NCBI RefSeq assembly: GCF_036669915.1
Contig: NC_089321.1
Coordinates: forward strand, 11,957,914 to 12,021,913
DNA from: Pocillopora verrucosa
Lineage: Eukaryota; Cnidaria; Anthozoa; Scleractinia; Pocilloporidae
DNA: 64,000 nt
Direction of reading: 5' to 3'
In this document: one piece after another, positions 34,103 through 46,000 of the stretch
Layout: every line of letters starts with the position of its first letter
How positions within the stretch are numbered: position 1 is the stretch's first letter
The notes under the pieces: model-generated
What the model saw: the letters and a program-made list of their open reading frames with translations, nothing else
Databases searched by the model: none
Told to the model about the DNA's origin: nothing
Made by a program: the position numbers and the translations under genes

Positions 34103-36462
34103 CTTTTCAGATCCCCGGTTTTTAAATTAAACCCGAAGGAGTGAGGTCAATATATACGTAACGAAGATCAACCGCACCTCTTTCATCAGTGTGTTGGATT
34201 AAAACTGTTTTTTTTCGGGGGCTTTGATGGACTTGCTCCTCTCCAGTGTGCATGTGTTTCCATTTGACATTTTCTCACGTATTTCCATTTGTAACTATGT
34301 AATCCTTAGCGAATTGTCTAACTAATTCAGTTTCAAGTTTTTTGTATCAAATGTGTGTGCCGCTCAACCGTTTGTGGTTTAAATATCTACCGAGTTCATG
34401 AGTGAACGTACAATTTTCACTTTTACTATAGTTTAAATACAAAAAGAATTCTTTAATTCAATTCTGCTAATTTCAAATTGCTTATAGTCGCATTTTGCTT
34501 CTCAAACATTACATAACATCGTTTGACATTTCAAAATATATTTAAAATGATGTTAATTACTCAGTAATTAGAACATAGTCTAATGACATATCAACCCAAC
34601 CAAAATCGAATGCTTTTGATGCCTTGTAATATCATTTCATACATAACGAGAAACAATCAGACATTTCCGAAAATGCTATCAGCAATATTTCAATATTGTT
34701 ATAATGTCAGTGAATATTATCCTGGAAGTTAGTCATTTAATAACGTAAATACTATAATGTATATAATGTTGACCGCTTTCAATGAAACGTTCAGCAAAAC
34801 CAAGAATTTAAAATCAAAATGACAGGATACATAGAAATCTTGGATCAATTTCAGTTTCTGGGTAACTGCCCACCTACCCCTCCCCTAACCCAACATTAAC
34901 CTTAAGTTGTTGTCAATTGACTGTCAATTGACTGTTGTTGAGTTAGGGGAAGGGTAGGTGGGCAGTTTCCCAGATACTGATATTGATCCGAAAACTTTAA
35001 AATGAACATTAGAAATAGGTTTATGAGTTTGTACACGTTTCTAAAGCCGGCCCAGGAGAATTTCACCACATCTGAGTTTGAAGACATGTAAATCAACCAT
35101 ATCTAGCTGAGATTACCTCTTTATTTCCTCTGCTGTTTTGACTATGATCTGCCGTAAAAAGTACCGAACTTTAAACTTAAAAGAGTAAGTACTTTAAGCA
35201 CCTCTTACGCATGACGTCTCAGAACACACTTTCACAATTGCACCATAAAGGACAGATTCCAAGAGGGCTTTTCCTCGCCTAATCAACTGGATTTGCCTTA
35301 AGCTCGGCCCAAATCCTAATATTAACCCAAAGTGATTGAAAAAAAATCAATTAAGATTTTTTATTATCACCAAATGTGTTTTAGCAAGTCCCAAAATGGT
35401 TTCAGCCTACTTTTCGTGGTAGCTGATAACTCGAAATAGCCCGCTGGTTTCTTCACAAATGTTTTCACCTTGCATCACTTGATAAATATTTCGTAGTTGT
35501 TAAGCTTATTATTTGTCGTTCACCGATTTAAAGCGTATCAGTGGGAAAAATCATACATTGATTTATTTCACATCTCTTTTGCTTGGGCACCATGAGCTTA
35601 ACGTTAATTATTTGCATAGGGGCTTTTGCCACGGAAATCATTTGTGAGTTTAAAGCTTACTAATTTAGACTTTTTAATTAAACTTAAAATCCATCAAATA
35701 ATTTTATTCGTGCGCGATTGGTCCCAACGCTGAATATGCTCAGCTAAAACTGGCGAGGTTGTACCCCAGGTGATATTCCCGAGTTTTCATAACTCAAGTC
35801 CCGGAGGAAGTTTTCTCTTAATATTTAATTCAAGATGAGAGAGCGTGTTACGGTTGTTACAGAAAAAAAAACCGCTCTTTTTTTACTTAGAAAGTCGTAC
35901 CAGAGAACACTGAAAAGTGAACATCTCGCATCTCGTTTTTTTTCCCGCGCACCAGTTGCAGAAACATTTGAAGGATAATAAACGCAAGAACCTCCATTTT
36001 GTGCGAAAATATGCTCATGTATCTGTCCTTGGACATTACCTGTTTCTCGAAGCTTACATTTTCTTCGAACTTCGCTCTCGGAAAACTGTTTGGCACAAAT
36101 AACGTCCACAAACAGATATCCGTACATATTTTTGCGCAAAATAGAGGCCATTGTTTATTTATGGAGCCTGACCGGTTTTATTCCGACTTATGACAGCACA
36201 TTGCATATTGTATTGTTATGAAAAGCATCATAGCATAAATTTAGTTGCCTACCCCCATGTGAAATATCCGTTTCTGAATAAGTCCATCCGTGGTTGGCGC
36301 TGTTATGACTCTTCAAGACTACAGTGACTAAAAACTAGTTTATCTCGCTCTCTACTGGTTTTGGTTCCGGTTTGGTCAGTTTTATTCCTTCTGAACGATT
36401 GTGTGTTGTTTTGGTTTTACGGAATACGCTAAGTTTAAGATATCGATACTGCAATAAATGGC
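34103..36462. other. Intergenic, no supported gene
   Basis: Upstream of the GPCR. Apart from the foldback repeat at 34848, nothing recognisable. Overlapping short ORFs on both strands at 35825-36193 look like chance frames. Confidence 0.5.
34848..34988. repeat. Foldback repeat, family with CACCTACCCCTCCCCTAAC arms
   Basis: Arms CTGGGTAACTGCCCACCTAC and GTAGGTGGGCAGTTTCCCAG around GTCAATTGACTGTCAATTGA. Other copies lie at 56757, 58380 and 60940. Confidence 0.8.
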
Positions 36463-36700
36463 TTAACCCTTTAACTCCCAGAGGTGACTAACATAAAACT
36501 TCTCCCTACAATATCCATACATTCATCAGCAAACAGGTAATGAGTAATGAGTAATCTTACTCGAGAAATGTCATCAAAACAACAAAAGCCAGCAAAAAAG
36601 CATCTACAAATCCACGGGGTTATCCAAGTTAGAATGGCTAAAAATTCTACGGATCAAATCTGAGGAAATGTGTTCCTTATGGTTGACAGTAGCAGTACAA
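36463..36700. repeat. Short TTAA/CCC repeat, degenerate
   Basis: TTAACCCTTTAACTCCCAGA start is clear. The rest is decayed after about 36560. Confidence 0.55.
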
Positions 36701-36716
36701 AGAATTTTCTCACCTG

Positions 36717-37063
36717 AAAGCGTCGACTTCAGGGTTGTCAGTCGGAAATAGGACATTAACCATAACATGGTACCATTTGATGCCGTTTAAGACGAAGTCA
36801 ATCGCGCTATGAGACTGGAACTGCTTCACAAGATTCTGTAAATAAAGAGCTTCGGGAAAATAATCAGCGAGAAAACTATTTCCTTTACGCTTACAGACCG
36901 CGAACTTGTTATCACTTGTGGCACGCACGGTGCCACTGAAGGGTATTGCTGTATGCACGCCTCTGAAGAAAGGACCGTAATTTTGAAACTGTCCGCCAGA
37001 CCCCGAAAGAAGCTGACTCCCGGTGTTGCCTGATTTCGATAAGAACCTGAGCAAACACATCTG
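36717..37063 (-). CDS. Possible tyrosine-recombinase core-binding domain exon
   Basis: An open exon of about 115 codons bounded on the minus strand by a strong acceptor (pyrimidine tract then CAG at 37064-37066) and a donor (TTTCAG|GTGAGA at 36711-36716). The last part (ALYLQNLVKQ, then SAIDFVLNGIKWYH, and a P-T-D-NP segment) resembles the SAM-like N-terminal domain of phage-integrase/XerD-like tyrosine recombinases common in cnidarian genomes, where the pattern is LYL..L, GIKW-H, P-T. No C-terminal catalytic domain (R..HxxR..Y) was found nearby, so this is a fragment of a mobile element or a captured exon. Similarity is by eye only; the family could be wrong. Confidence 0.4.
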
Positions 37064-37169
37064 AGGAAGAAAAAGAAAAGAGATGTGAAGAGCAATACAT
37101 AGCAAAATAAAGGGAATAGTAAGTGGAACCAGAAAGTGCCAGATACTCTTAAATAACAGAAGGGTAAAC

Positions 37170-37208
37170 TTCCCTCATTTAATTTGCTCTGCAAATTAAA
37201 TGAGGGAA
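37170..37208. repeat. Perfect 18-bp hairpin
   Basis: TTCCCTCATTTAATTTGC and its exact complement, separated by three bases. It lies 5' of the recombinase-like exon on the minus strand. Confidence 0.9.
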
Positions 37209-40063
37209 TGTGTCAGGTAGAGCCTAAAAACCAAAATGATACTTCATAACAGTAAAGGCAACATCTAGCAAGAGTTGCCTTTCCATCAAGACAGCAGCTA
37301 TCAACAAAAGCTACTCTGCCTAGAGACAGTGCGCACTACCCTCTTGTGGACGAAGGGAGTCATGGACGTGACGTCACGGGAGCCACAAGAAAACTAGTAT
37401 GCTCATTCTGCGTGATACAGAATTGAAAATATGTCAAAGCAAGTAGCTTTTTTTGATAAACATAATTGAGAAGAGAAAATGCCGAGTTGAAAATTTCACT
37501 TTACTTTGAGAGCCCTTCAACCTTCAGTGTGACTACTAATGTCGCAAACTTCTCTGTAACTTGGTTATACCCAATGATACGCTAACACCTGATACTGAGG
37601 AACGTGCATAACTCGCCTTCGAAGTTTCCTGTGTATTCTACGCAAAATTTTGCAATTGCACTTTGTTTCTTTGCAGAGGAGCGTTATTTGAAATGCAAAA
37701 CGGTTGAAGCACACGTACCGAACTTTATTCTGCTCACTGAATATTTTATTTCGCTGCGTTTCCCCTGTATTCTGTTCGGGTGATGAAAATCAAGTTTTCT
37801 TTCACCTGCTGATGATACCGCAGAAGAGTCAAGCTAGAAGAGCAACTTAAACTTCATAATTCAAAACTAAAACTTAGCTGTTTTGAGACTCGTTTAAAGT
37901 TAAATCCAAAACGAAAACTTAAAGATAAACATTAAACTTTATTGTGACAATAAAGCGAATCGTAGTGATCATGAATGTAGGAAATCTTTGGTAACCAAGA
38001 ACTCCCATCTTGAAAACAAATAACAACTTCCTTTCTCATATTGACTGAGCGCAACGAGTATAACCGTCAAATCTCTTAGCTCCTTACGAAAGGCAGTAGA
38101 TTTCTCTGCGCGAAATTCACTGAAGGTATGAACAGTTATCGCTCAACTCACTTTGTAATCCTGCCTCGACAACGAGGGTAAGCGGTAAAGTTGAAACTTT
38201 AATTTATTCGTGTAGTATAAACTTAACAAATAGATTCCAAGTTGGCGTGCGTCTGTTCAGTAATAGATCACAGATGACGTCAAAATGTGGCAAGAACAAA
38301 GCCACGCACTAAGCATGTTCTACCCTCCCCTCCCACTTAATTTCAGCAGCATTCCAGTGAGATTTACTTGTATTTAGGGATCAGTGTTCCACGAATGTCA
38401 TGTACATCTTATACGACAACAGAGATAAGCAACAAGACTGTTTTAATTTCATTTTCAGGTGGGAAGCTAAAAGAGTACTGGTAACTTAAATATACAAGCA
38501 AAAAAAAAGCTAAACGTTTCATGAACGTTCCAGCTTAAATAGTCTTAAAGGAAAAGCTCAAAAACTTATCATAACACAAAACCATTTTCTACCGTGTACA
38601 CAATAACCTTAATAGACTAAAAAATATGCATTCAAAATGCCACTCACGTAAATTAACCCTACATCGGTTTTTAAATACGATAAAAAAAGACGAAACTTCG
38701 CAGTAAATATAACTAAGTTGAAATAGTACTAAATAATAGGATAGCTTTAAATAGGTGTTTCAAAAAACCAATTTTTTTGGGTCAAGGACAGATTAAAAGT
38801 TCCTTTGACCTGGACTACGTCCGTTACAATATGCTTCCACTCAATTTGGTCAATTTTGCAGATTTTATGGTCTTTTTTATCAAAAGGACAAATTAAATCG
38901 AAAAAAAAAATCATGAAAAAAATTAGTTAACAACCAAAATATTACAAGCAATGAAAATTAGCTTGTAATTAGGAGAAAAAAAGGAACAGGGCAACATTAT
39001 TTTCAATCCACATAACAATATTGCAGTAAATCACTTTGATTGTGTTGATGAAAAACAATTCAGTTATTATCGAAAACCCAGAGTAGAAAGCTTACCAACT
39101 GAGTGCCAAGCAAAACTGACAATTTATTGGCTTTAGCCCTTTAACTCCCAGGAGTGACCAAGACAGAATTTCTCCTTACAATACCAGTACAATATCAACC
39201 AGACAAGTAATGAGAGTGAAGAAAACTATCAATTTGGGGATAGTTAGTTGATCCAATAATAAATTCTTTGAACTAACATTATAAGAATTGTATGGTTGAC
39301 AGTAAGGAGAATTACAAATTTGGTCTGGGAGTTAAAGGGTTAAGAAGTTGTATTGTCATCTCAATCAACCTCTTACATGGAGGTGGGGCCCCCCCAGATA
39401 GGTGAGGCAACCCACTTAGCCATGGTCAGAAAATAGCCTACATTTGCGTACAATCTTACAACCCCAGCATCCCTGGGTGAAGTTTCTCATGGTTGTTGGT
39501 GCGCTTGCAAATATAACACAAATGCAACCCCTGCTAGGAGGGTTACCCTCCTGGAGACACAGCAAATTGTGACCCCTGCTGACAGGATCACCCTACCCAG
39601 CAGATTGGACAACTTGCCTTGGCAAGTCACTCCACCTATCATGTAAATTTTATCAAGATAAAATAAGAGATTAAATGAATGAGTGGGTTACCTGAGAGAA
39701 ATTGGGTTCCCTCACCTCTATGTAAACATGCCCTAAATGTAGCATTTAAACCAATTGCAACTTCATTCCTGGCTTTTGTAACCCTTATTTGCATGGAATT
39801 GATAAGTTGATAAGGTATTTTGACACAAACGTGAAAAGCTCCCTAACAAAACTCTTGCTTTTGAATTTCTCGTTGACTAAGGGAAATTGTTGCATGAAAA
39901 ACACAAGTCTACAAAACTTCTTACTAAAAAGTGCATTATAGTTACAAAATACATTCAACAAGCATGTGTGTGCTGATTTGGAAAATTATGCTTTTGCATT
40001 ATTGATTGGACAAATATCATTCTTTCTGCCATATTATGAATGGCAGAAATATCCACTACTATT
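37209..40063. other. Intergenic, no supported gene
   Basis: AT-rich spacer and probable PLXDC 3' UTR at the right. Holds one well-preserved short repeat (39134-39343). Confidence 0.5.
39134..39343. repeat. Short TTAA/CCC repeat
   Basis: TAGCCCTTTAACTCCCAGG and CTGGGAGTTAAAGGGTTAA form near-perfect inverted termini. Confidence 0.8.
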
Positions 40064-43000
40064 CTACAGCACTTGAGGTTTTACATCAGAGGGCGCTGCA
40101 TGGCTTGTGTTTCCTCCATCAGACCTACTCTTGAACAGCTCCCTGGGGCGGCGACTGGCCTGTGAAAAAACATGGGAAATGTGATAAGACAATTGTCCAC
40201 CTTACAATAAATGGCATCCTCAGAGATTTAGGGGTCATAAGTCAATTTTCAGTCAGGGCAGAAGCAATGGCTGCATCCAAGTTAACTCTAACTTCCTGTG
40301 GTGATAAACATGTAAGATTGTCCCACAAAAAGCAATGAAAATAAAAATAACTTTTATACAAGATGTTCTTCATTCAGCTAAGACTTAGGGACTGGTCATT
40401 ATTTATCATGGGAGGGAGGGGTTTGAAGATTTTGGTTGTGCCACAATGAAATTTGCTCACACTACTCTGTAACATTCATATGACCCCATCCCCACCCCCC
40501 CTTCCCTGACTAGCCATCAATAAGCAGTCAATTTTCTGTGGTCCCTCTTTATACTCTGTGGCAACAACTGATTCCCCTCCCTTCCCCCTGAAAAAAAACC
40601 ATGTGACCTCCCCTCCCTCCCTCCCCCCCAAATTTAAAAAAAAATCCTCCACCCCCAAAGGCATAAATAACAACTGGTACCCATACCCCTGAATTCATGT
40701 TTGAAGAGGAGATGCATAGCTACAGTTGGAGGAAATCACAGTTAACATCAGCTCCTGGTAGAATTAAATGTGCGTCACATGTCTGGAGAGCTGTTCCAAA
40801 TTCACTTTGTGGAGGATGAAACTAGTAAATATCTTTGTTATGCCAAAATGACCAAAAGTGTATCAGTTCTCTTCACACTTATGTCCATTAATGTTCACAG
40901 TTCATGGATTTAATGATTTTAGTGCATTTTAGTAAAATTGAACAAAAATCCTGCTTTTATCTATTAGTAGATAGACAGAAACCCTCAAAGGAGAGAAAAA
41001 TTCAAATGTTGTTTCCAATGCTGTTGAAAACAACAGGATTGAAAGATGATCTTTACCTCAATGAGGAAGAGTCCAGATTTAGAGGTGGGATACCTGTATG
41101 CATACATGCACCAAGCAGCCACACCGATTATCAACACCAGTACAAAACAAATGGCCACGATGGCTCCTGCACCGATTCCTTTTTTCTCATCCGACCCATG
41201 AGAGCCTGTTATGCCTACTGTGTTGGCTTTACACTCTTTGGTCAACTGCAAGACAATCAGTGGATACCACAATTTTTTAGCATCAAATCAAAAATTTTAT
41301 AAAGAAAAAAAATGAAATGTTCCCAAAGTAGTGAACTAGTACACTTCTCTCCTTTAACCTTTTATAACTTAACATAAGTATGCATGTTCCCCATTCTGCT
41401 CTCTACGCACTTAATTCCAATGGGACTGACAGGGATAATTTGTTCGAAATCAAGAGCAGTTTTAGTTGGTGATCATTTTACTTATTCTCATGACTTCGAT
41501 GTTTTATTCAGTAGTGATACTCTAAGGAGAAATAGGATACTGATCATTATCAGGACCGAACAGGTCAAGAACTTGTCAGCAAAGCCTGCAAGAACACACA
41601 TCTTGGTGACTGTCTAACACAGAGCTTAGTAAAAAAAGGTTGTGGTTATTCATCGTGGTGAATAACAATAAAAACTAAGTTTTTCGTTTGTCTCACGATG
41701 TAGTCAAGTGTGATGTAGATTGCGACGTTTCAACTGCATACTGTTAGTCTTCTTCAGGCGATGAGGTCGACTGGTCATGCGTGATCTTCGAAAGCATGAT
41801 GCTCTGCTGTGATTAGTTGTTTTTCAACGGCTCTGATTGGTTTTTTTCTTTTCTTTCTTTCTAGCGGAAACTTACCAAGACCGGAAAACCAAACAACAGT
41901 GCCGAACCCGCCAACGATTTCAAAGCTAATGCGGTTTTACCTTATGTCAAAGGTCTGTCCGAACAGCTTTGCCGTTGCCTACAACAACAAGGCGTACGCG
42001 CTGTTTCTAAGTCGGAGACTACGTTAAGATCTCAGTTAGTACGACCAAAAGACGCTGTCGACCCGGCTAAACAAGACGGCGTAGTTTACAGGATTCCCTG
42101 TGAATGCGGCAAGGTTGAATGTACATCGGAGAGACTGGAAGACCTATGCAAGACAGAATTAAGGAGCACGATCGAGACATCCGACTCGCCCGTACCGAGA
42201 CCTCCGCCGTTTCAGAGCATGCCCACAACATCGGACACAAGCCACTCTGGAACGAAGTAAAGTTTATTGATCGTGACCCTTATTACTACACGCGCAAGGT
42301 CAAAGAGGAAATTTAGATAAGACTTCACCCTGACAACATCAACAGGGATAGTGGAATAGAAATTCCAGAAGCGTGGATGCCCACGATCAAAAAACATAAA
42401 AACAGGAGAGCCGTGCGACAGCAGACCGCCGAGGGAGCAAATCACTGAATGAAACAGCGAGGATCGAAATGCACCAATCAGAGCTGTTGAAAAACAACTA
42501 ATCAACATGTAACAGTTTATCTTCCTACATGGTTTTCACAAAATTTATGGAGTGGCTTCAGAACCATCTTACTTTTGCCACCTTAAATCTTTAACTTAGA
42601 ATGACTTGTTGCAACGGAGAAGCAATGAAAGCTCGCTCTTTCTTCTCTTGCCCCCTTCACTGTGGCACTTTTCACTCAGTGTTGAATATCATCAGTCTAA
42701 GCTCTTAGTCCTGTGCTCAGGCCTCCAAGTTTTGGTTGTAACGCAGTCCACATGGCAAAGCTTAACTTACTGTCATGAAATGCACCTTGGCAGACTGCAA
42801 CATAACCTACACGTACATGCATCTAGTTACCTCTTTGACGGCATTTTTCGGGCAATTCTTTGCATCCCAATCTGCGCGATGACGATCAACTCCATCAGAG
42901 CATCTACAATAATTACAAACAAGCAATCAATTCTCTGCCCATCAACGTAACATTAATATTTGCCAAAATGACAAATTTCAAAGATTACAGTCCCAAATTC

Positions 43001-46000
43001 CAGGATTTACTGTGTTGACCTACACATCCAAACTTGGACACCTTCCTTAATGCATCTGATTGGTCCTGGAAATACAGGAATAACCTCCAACTCTTCAGGT
43101 GAAACATCATCTACAGTATATTTGGAAGTGATAAGTTACCCACCTGTTCAATTCAGGACACCATTGACATGTGAAGTTAGACTGTTCAGTCCTCTTCATG
43201 CAGAGAGAACATGACTGGGCACTCACACAACCTGTAATAATAGTGATCAAAACCATAACAAAATTCTCAAATGTGATTAGCTATCACCAGCCCAATTTGA
43301 GCACTAATGAGACACCGTACGAGTCATGCTTGTAATTGGAAAGAGTAATAGGACAATGAAAGGCGCAGTTAACACGTCATGCCTGTGTAAGTGGACAGAA
43401 CGCGTCATGTGCGCGCACTGTTGTCTTGCATTTCACCAAGTTAACTGTTGTTGTCGTTTTTTTTAATGAAAAGGTATAACTGAAGGATGTCTAGTTTCTT
43501 TCTAAAATTTTGTCATAGTTTTGATTAATTGGTAACAAGACTTCTTATCGTCCAATTCTGTCTAATCATGTTGCTAGGTAACAAATCAGACTCCCGCTTC
43601 ATAGTCATCCGATTTTGTTAACCACTTGCATGACTACTGACAGAATTGGACTCCACTTGGTCCTATTACCATTATATATAATTATTACTAATATTATTAA
43701 TCTGTGTAATTTTATTTGTATCGCCTATTTAACACTCCCCTTTAACCGACAGCAGAGCTCAAAATTTACACGTACTCTCCTTTTCAATCTTTCTACACCC
43801 AATACTATTTAAAGTTACAACTTACTAAGTTGAGGTTTAATGATGACTGCCACATTGTTACCCACTTTCTCCATAGTGATGTTGATTGTACTGTAGATGT
43901 AGAAATATCGGTAACGAACCTGTCCTCTTTTAACTTCAATCACAAATGCATCTGCAATGCCAACTCTGACAGGGTGGTATGGTAAATGTGGAATTTTTGC
44001 CACATCAACAGGGATCTATGACATGGAGACACACAAGAGTTTTACTACTGATATCAAAAGTCATCTACTCCTCCACAGGTTAAGAGTTTTCTTATACAAC
44101 TACATGTATGTCTACAAGAGTAGAGAGGGGAATGTGCAGTGAAGCAGGGTGGCAGATTAGATGAAAGGGAAGTGGTGGTGTAAGGAGGTGTTGGCGGAAA
44201 GAGTAGGACTGATGGGAGAGTAATGACTTCATACCACTGGTCATGGGGGGAAGATCCATGGAAGAAAGGTGGAAGAGTGGTTAGTAAATGGACAGGAGGG
44301 AGCAGAATGAGGGTGAATGACAGTATGGGAACAGAGAAATCAGAGTGTGATAGGCCTAAGATGATGGGGTGACTGAATACTGACAGTTTTGAAAGAGTGA
44401 AAGGATTGAGACAGAGATGAAAAGAATGGACTGAAAGTGGCAGGGGCAGAAGAATTAAGGAAGAGATAGGGGTGGCTACAGAGGGACCATCTCAATATTT
44501 TCATGTAATGAGAAGCACATGATGAAATGCAATTACCGCTTGGTAAGCAAACCAGATTGTGCCATTCTTGTGCAGAGTGCATTGAAACGTGAATGGTCCA
44601 GCTGAAAAAAGAAAAAATGGAATGTATTATAAAGCAACAAGCCATAACAAGATGATTGAATGCATCAATAATAAAAAAAAAAAAATGCCTGCATAACAGA
44701 TCAGAAGGGGTTACCAGCTTTTGAAAATCTAAACTGACAATTTTCATACTGACTTATCCATACAATTGCACATGATGGTGTCAAAATTTGTAGACCCATA
44801 ATGAGAATCTGCATATTAAAATGTTTCATAAAAATTCGGTAGTATGGTAATCCAAGGAAAATCTAACATGATACAACAAACAGGCTGACATGAATTAATG
44901 AAAAGGATACAAGATAATGATTTTTATCATTACTCTAAGCTTGAACATACACCTACCAGATTTGTTGTTATGTAAATGAACTTGGTTCCACTGCACTGTC
45001 AGTTTGGATTCTGAAAAACAAAAAAATAAAATAAAAATGAGCAATTTATCAGGAAAAACATATTTATTTATAAAAGGTAAAAACACTAGCTCATCATTAA
45101 GGGAAATGAGCTCTGTCTGCTAAATTCTTTGTTCCCAATGGCAAAAGTCTTGCGATGTAGAAGTTAATTTTTCCACTCAAACTAGGCTTCAAATGTTGGA
45201 TCATTAAGCCTTCCAGGATTCTGCACTTATAAAAAGATTTAACCATGCAAAGTGTGCACCAGCGAAAAAGAATGCAGAGGAAATATTTCTTAGAAACCTT
45301 ACAACTGATCTACATGTAGTTTGGAGAAGTGCAAATCACACAAAATATAGACCAAAGGAAAAAATGAGAATCCATAGCTTAACCTTTTCACACCCAAAAT
45401 CTCATTAGTAGTTCTCCTTACTGTCTGAAATACAATTCTTATGATGGTAGTTTGGAGAATTTGGAATTAGATCAACTAATAACCTCCTTATTTTATTAAT
45501 ATTAATTTTTTCCTTATTCTCATTCACTTGTCTTCTTGATACCGTATTAATATTGTACGGAGAAATTCTTTTGTGGTCAACCATGGGTCGCAAGAAGTCT
45601 TGGATGATAAAATTTACAATCAGTAGTATCTGCCACCGATACTATAACCAAACAGAGATCTTGAAAGTGAAAGGTTTTATGCTTCTACCATCAAGTGTTC
45701 CATAAGTTTTTACTTGCCATCATGTAATGTAAGGACTTTTGAATCTTTGTCTAAATGAGGATTAAAGTACGCCATCAGTGGAGCAAGGTACTGAACTTGT
45801 GTCATTAGCCTTGTGTCATGGACATCCATGTACAGGAACCCTGTTGCACAAAAAAAAGGATCAGGCAGAAGTGATATCATGTGATGGACAACACAGGTTT
45901 TTAAATCTACATGTATCAAAAGAAGTACCTGTGCCAATATCAATTCTAAGGGGCGAAGTTTATGAGAAGGGAGGAAGTGAATAAAAGGAAGGGATTGAGA

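Noticed and set aside
42119..42316. GIY-YIG ORF as an independent host nuclease gene
   Set aside because: Upstream frame continues the usual Penelope reverse-transcriptase C-terminus and the flanks are the repeat also found at 52260.
44340..44747. 135-aa minus-strand ORF inside PLXDC
   Set aside because: Overlaps PLXDC exon 7 in a different frame across purine-rich intron sequence; the exon's own frame is supported by homology and phase.
45714..45840. GT donor (AA|GTAAAA) for PLXDC exon 5
   Set aside because: Phase 2 there makes exon 6 run into stops; the GC donor at 45717 gives the family sequence.
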